Below are positions 61,054 through 64,000 of a stretch of 64,000 nucleotides of DNA, piece by piece. Both the position numbers and the translations under genes were made by a program. The first letter of the stretch is position 1. Each line of letters starts with the position of its first letter. A model generated the notes under the pieces. The model was given only the letters and a program-made list of their open reading frames with translations. It made no database searches and had not been told where the DNA came from. The DNA comes from Mycolicibacterium novocastrense (GTDB lineage: Bacteria > Actinomycetota > Actinomycetes > Mycobacteriales > Mycobacteriaceae): positions 1-64,000 of the forward strand of contig NZ_BCTA01000026.1 of the NCBI RefSeq assembly GCF_001570485.1, read 5' to 3'.

Positions 61054-62767
61054 GCACCTCTCCAGCCTGTTCGGAAGCGCGGTCGGCATGTTGGCCAGCA
61101 CCCCCGCGCGCGCATTCGAGATCTTCACGGAGATCACCACTTTCGACGAATCGGCCTGTGATGCGTGGGTGGGTCGCATCCGTTGCGGCGACACCGACCG
61201 GGTCACGTTGTTCCGCGCGTGGTACTCGCGGGCCAACTTCGGTCAGCTCGCCGGCTCGGCCGAGATCTCGATGAACAGCCTCAACGCGCGGGTGCCGATC
61301 GGCGGGCCGTTCGGCGACATCACCTACCCGGTGAATTCGCCGCTGGCCATCACCATGGGTTTCGCCGCCAACGAGGCGTCGATCGGCAACTACGCCGACG
61401 CGATGGAGGCTCTCGAAGACGCCCCGGCCGCCGGGGCCGAGCACCTGGTGTCCTGGATCAGGGCCGTGATCTACGCCGCCGCCGCGCGCTGGACCGATGT
61501 GATCGAACAGGTCCGCGGCGCCGCGGCGTGGCCGGACAAGTTCCTCGCCGCGGCCGCCGGCGTGGCGCACGGCGTCGCGGCGGCCAACCTCGGGCTGTTC
61601 ACCGAGGCCGAACGACGGCTCACCGAGTCCAACTCCTCACCGGCGGGGGAGGCGTGTGCACCGGCCATCGCGTGGTTCCTGGCGATGACCCGCCGGAGCC
61701 AGGGCAACGAAGAGTCGGCGGTCGCGCTGCTGGAGTGGTTGCAGGCCACCCATCCCGACCCCAAAGTCGTTGAAGCGCTCCGTGATCCGTCATACCGGCT
61801 CACCACGACGACCGCGGAGCTGATCGCGGCGCGCAGGGATCCGTGGGATCCGGGCAGCGTCGAGGCCGACACGACCGGTCGGGACCGGTTGCTCGCCGAC
61901 GCGCAAGCCGAACTCGATCGCCAGATCGGGTTGACGCGGGTGAAGGAGCAGATCGAGGCCTACCGCGCCGCGACGCAGATGGCCAAGATCCGCGCGGCGC
62001 GCGGTATGAAGGTCGCGCAGACGTCGAAGCACATGATCTTCGCGGGACCGCCCGGCACGGGGAAGACAACGATCGCTCGCGTCGTCGCCAATATCCTGGC
62101 GGGGCTTGGCGTCACCGCCGAACCCAAACTCGTGGAATCCTCCCGCAAGGACTTCGTCGCCGAGTACGAAGGGCAGTCGGCCGTCAAGACCAGCCGCACC
62201 ATCGACCGCGCCCTCGGCGGCGTGTTGTTCATCGACGAGGCCTACACCCTGGTGCAGGAACGCGACGGCCGTGCCGACCCGTTCGGCACCGAGGCGCTGG
62301 ACACGCTGCTCGCCCGGATGGAGAACGACCGGGACAGGCTGGTGGTGATCATTGCCGGCTACAGCGCCGACATCGACCGCCTTCTGGAATCGAACGACGG
62401 TCTGCGCTCGAGATTCGCCACCCGTATCGAGTTCGACTCGTACACCCCCGACGAGATCGTCGAGATCGCCGAAGTCATTGCCCGCGCGAATGATTCGTCG
62501 TTGGATGAGCAGGCCGCCAAGCAGGTGCTCGAGGCCGCCACCCTGCTGAGCAGCCGCACACTGAACGGCAAACCCGCGCTCGACATCGCGGGCAACGGCC
62601 GCTACGCCCGCCAGCTGGTCGAGGCCGGCGAACAGAACCGTGACATGCGGCTGGCCCGTTCGCTCGACATCGACAGCCTCGGCGACGAACAACTCAGCGA
62701 GATCAACGGTGAGGACATGGCCGCCGCCATCGGCGCGGTGCACGCACGTCTGAGCATCGGCGACTAG
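61046..62767 (+). CDS. eccA1: ESX-1 AAA+ ATPase EccA1
   Basis: Cytosolic AAA+ ATPase of ESX-1 (Rv3868 counterpart, identical length of 573 residues). The N-terminal TPR-like domain spans about 1-280 ([36 protein letters not shown]). The AAA+ domain has Walker [10 protein letters not shown] (334-342, Lys340), Walker [19 protein letters not shown] and the sensor region [15 protein letters not shown]. It is thought to act on substrate-chaperone complexes. ATG at 61046 is chosen by length; a GTG two codons earlier is possible. The gene overlaps the end of espH, and eccB1 follows 2 bases later. Confidence 0.95.
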   Translation: MTEHLSSLFGSAVGMLASTPARAFEIFTEITTFDESACDAWVGRIRCGDTDRVTLFRAWYSRANFGQLAGSAEISMNSLNARVPIGGPFGDITYPVNSPLAITMGFAANEASIGNYADAMEALEDAPAAGAEHLVSWIRAVIYAAAARWTDVIEQVRGAAAWPDKFLAAAAGVAHGVAAANLGLFTEAERRLTESNSSPAGEACAPAIAWFLAMTRRSQGNEESAVALLEWLQATHPDPKVVEALRDPSYRLTTTTAELIAARRDPWDPGSVEADTTGRDRLLADAQAELDRQIGLTRVKEQIEAYRAATQMAKIRAARGMKVAQTSKHMIFAGPPGTGKTTIARVVANILAGLGVTAEPKLVESSRKDFVAEYEGQSAVKTSRTIDRALGGVLFIDEAYTLVQERDGRADPFGTEALDTLLARMENDRDRLVVIIAGYSADIDRLLESNDGLRSRFATRIEFDSYTPDEIVEIAEVIARANDSSLDEQAAKQVLEAATLLSSRTLNGKPALDIAGNGRYARQLVEAGEQNRDMRLARSLDIDSLGDEQLSEINGEDMAAAIGAVHARLSIGD

Positions 62768-62769
62768 AC

Positions 62770-64000
62770 ATGGCGGGATTCCGGCTCACCACCAAGGTGC
62801 AGGTCAGCGGTTGGCGCTTCCTGCTGCGCCGCGTCGAGCACGCGATCGTGCGCCGGGACACCCGGATGTTCGACGACCCGTTGCAGTTCTACAGCCGCGC
62901 CGTGTCCGCGGGCGTGGTCATCGCGGTGCTCATCTGCCTGGGCGCCGCCCTGCTGGCGTACTTCAAACCGCTCGGGAAGCAAGGGAACGACACGCTTCTC
63001 GTCGATCGCAGCACCAACCAGCTCTACGTGATGCTCCCGGGTAGCGGTCAGTTGCGGCCGGTGTACAACCTGACGTCGGCGCGACTCGTCCTCGGCAACG
63101 CCGGAACCCCGGTGGCGGTGAAATCCGACGAGTTGAACCGCATGCCGAAGGGGCAGTCGATCGGGATCCCCGGCGCGCCCTACGCAACGCCGGTCGGCGC
63201 CGCGAACTCGATGTGGACACTGTGCGACACCGTCACCAAGCCGCAGAGCGTGGCGCCGAACCTGGAGTCGTCGATCATCGTGCGGCCCCTGGTCGCCGAT
63301 GCCTCGGTCGCCCCGATGCGCCCCGACCAGGGCATGTTGGTCTCCTACGAGAACGACACGTGGCTGGTGACCGAAAGCGGCAGACACGACATCGATCTCG
63401 CTGATCGCGCGCTCACCTCGGCGGTCGGCATCCCGGTGACGGCGAGGGCGACGCCGATCTCGCGGGGCCTGTTCAACGCGCTTCCCAACGCGGGTCCGTG
63501 GCGTCTTCCCGACATCCCGTCCTTCGGGGCCCCCAATTCGGTCGGGCTGCCGCCCAACCTCGTGGTGGGCGCGGTGTTCAAGGCGTTGACCGAGGACGGT
63601 GAACAGCATTTCGTGGTGCTGCCCGACGGTGTCGCGCAGATCAACGACACCACCGCCGCTGCGCTGCGCGCGACGAATTCGTTCGGGCTCGTCACACCGC
63701 CGTCGGTGGAGGCCAGTGTGGTCGCGCGGATCCCCGAACACGTCTTCGCCTCACCACTACCCGACAGACCCTTGGAGATCCTGCTGCGCGATGACGCCCC
63801 GACGTTGTGCTGGGCGTGGCAGCGGGAGCCCGGTGATCAGGCGCCGAAGACGACGGTGATCGCGGGGCGGCGACTGCCCATCCCACCATCGGCGATGGGC
63901 ACCGGGATCAAGCAGATCGGCGGTGATGCAACGGTTTACATCGATGGCGGTCAGTATATCCAGTTGCAGTCGCCCGATCCGCGGTACGGCGAGAGCCTCT
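62770..64000 (+). CDS. eccB1: ESX-1 core membrane protein EccB1 (partial)
   Basis: Start of EccB1, a core component of the ESX-1 membrane complex; 410 residues are present before the window ends. It begins [20 protein letters not shown] (cytoplasmic), with one membrane helix near residues 43-63 ([21 protein letters not shown]). A periplasmic repeat domain follows ([56 protein letters not shown]). ATG at 62770, two bases after the eccA1 stop, so the operon continues rightward, presumably to eccCa1/eccCb1. Confidence 0.95.
   Translation, partial: MAGFRLTTKVQVSGWRFLLRRVEHAIVRRDTRMFDDPLQFYSRAVSAGVVIAVLICLGAALLAYFKPLGKQGNDTLLVDRSTNQLYVMLPGSGQLRPVYNLTSARLVLGNAGTPVAVKSDELNRMPKGQSIGIPGAPYATPVGAANSMWTLCDTVTKPQSVAPNLESSIIVRPLVADASVAPMRPDQGMLVSYENDTWLVTESGRHDIDLADRALTSAVGIPVTARATPISRGLFNALPNAGPWRLPDIPSFGAPNSVGLPPNLVVGAVFKALTEDGEQHFVVLPDGVAQINDTTAAALRATNSFGLVTPPSVEASVVARIPEHVFASPLPDRPLEILLRDDAPTLCWAWQREPGDQAPKTTVIAGRRLPIPPSAMGTGIKQIGGDATVYIDGGQYIQLQSPDPRYGESL

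Noticed and set aside
61790..62743. Minus-strand frame opposite eccA1
   Set aside because: Shadow of a conserved AAA+ gene; no coding signals.

Overview
The window is the chromosomal origin region of a high-GC actinobacterium. It is almost certainly a rapidly growing Mycobacterium (Mycolicibacterium-type). Gene order matches the known mycobacterial order cca-mutT4-DUF6049-murJ-sigM-rsmA-trxB-trxC-cwlM-GNAT-parB-parA-rsmG-jag-yidC-yidD-rnpA-rpmH-dnaA-dnaN-gnd-recF-dciA-gyrB-gyrA. It continues with DUF3566, tRNA-Ile, tRNA-Ala, cwsA, ppiA, crgA, trpG, the pknB/pknA/pbpA/rodA/pstP/fhaB/fhaA cluster and tRNA-Leu. The gnd gene between dnaN and recF, and an ESX-1 locus to the right of oriC, are the arrangement I recall for M. 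smegmatis rather than M. tuberculosis. Species cannot be assigned from the sequence alone.

Layout. 0-13.6 kb: tRNA CCA-adding enzyme, a translationally coupled Nudix/DUF6049/MurJ run, SigM and its anti-sigma factor, the thioredoxin pair behind a SigH-type promoter, and CwlM. 13.7-19.3 kb: leftward replication, segregation and membrane-insertion genes (parB, parA, rsmG, jag, yidC, yidD, rnpA, rpmH), with three parS palindromes. 19.3-21.9 kb: dnaA flanked by two non-coding regions holding DnaA boxes; the dnaA-dnaN gap is oriC. 21.9-31.8 kb: dnaN, gnd, recF, dciA, gyrB and a gyrA interrupted by a full-length 421-residue homing-endonuclease intein. 31.8-33.3 kb: a DUF3566 membrane protein and tRNA-Ile/tRNA-Ala, with a 42-codon micro-gene between them that ends inside tRNA-Ala. 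33.3-34.5 kb: an inserted Fic AMP-transferase-type gene behind a palindromic operator. 34.6-48.0 kb: the cell-wall and cell-division signalling block. 48.3-56.1 kb: tRNA-Leu and a looser set of metabolic and accessory genes (lipoprotein, two flavin/F420-type enzymes, ferritin-like protein, thioesterase, GNAT, pirin, EVE, carboxyltransferase). 56.2-64.0 kb: the start of an ESX-1 type VII secretion locus (whiB6, a double-HTH regulator, a MinD-like ATPase, an EspF/EspC-type substrate, espG1, espH, eccA1 and a partial eccB1).

How it fits together. Genes point away from oriC on both sides, as expected for leading-strand coding. PknA and PknB (kinases), PstP (phosphatase), FhaA/FhaB (phospho-threonine readers), MurJ (lipid II flippase with an intracellular pseudokinase domain) and CwlM form a known regulatory network for peptidoglycan synthesis, executed by RodA and PbpA. 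The most unusual items are the GyrA intein, the Fic gene with its operator, an open +1 frame with three TDERLR repeats just after parA, and a repeated CGTAGCG motif between whiB6 and the HTH gene. Function calls rest on recognised family motifs and remembered family sequences; no database search was run.
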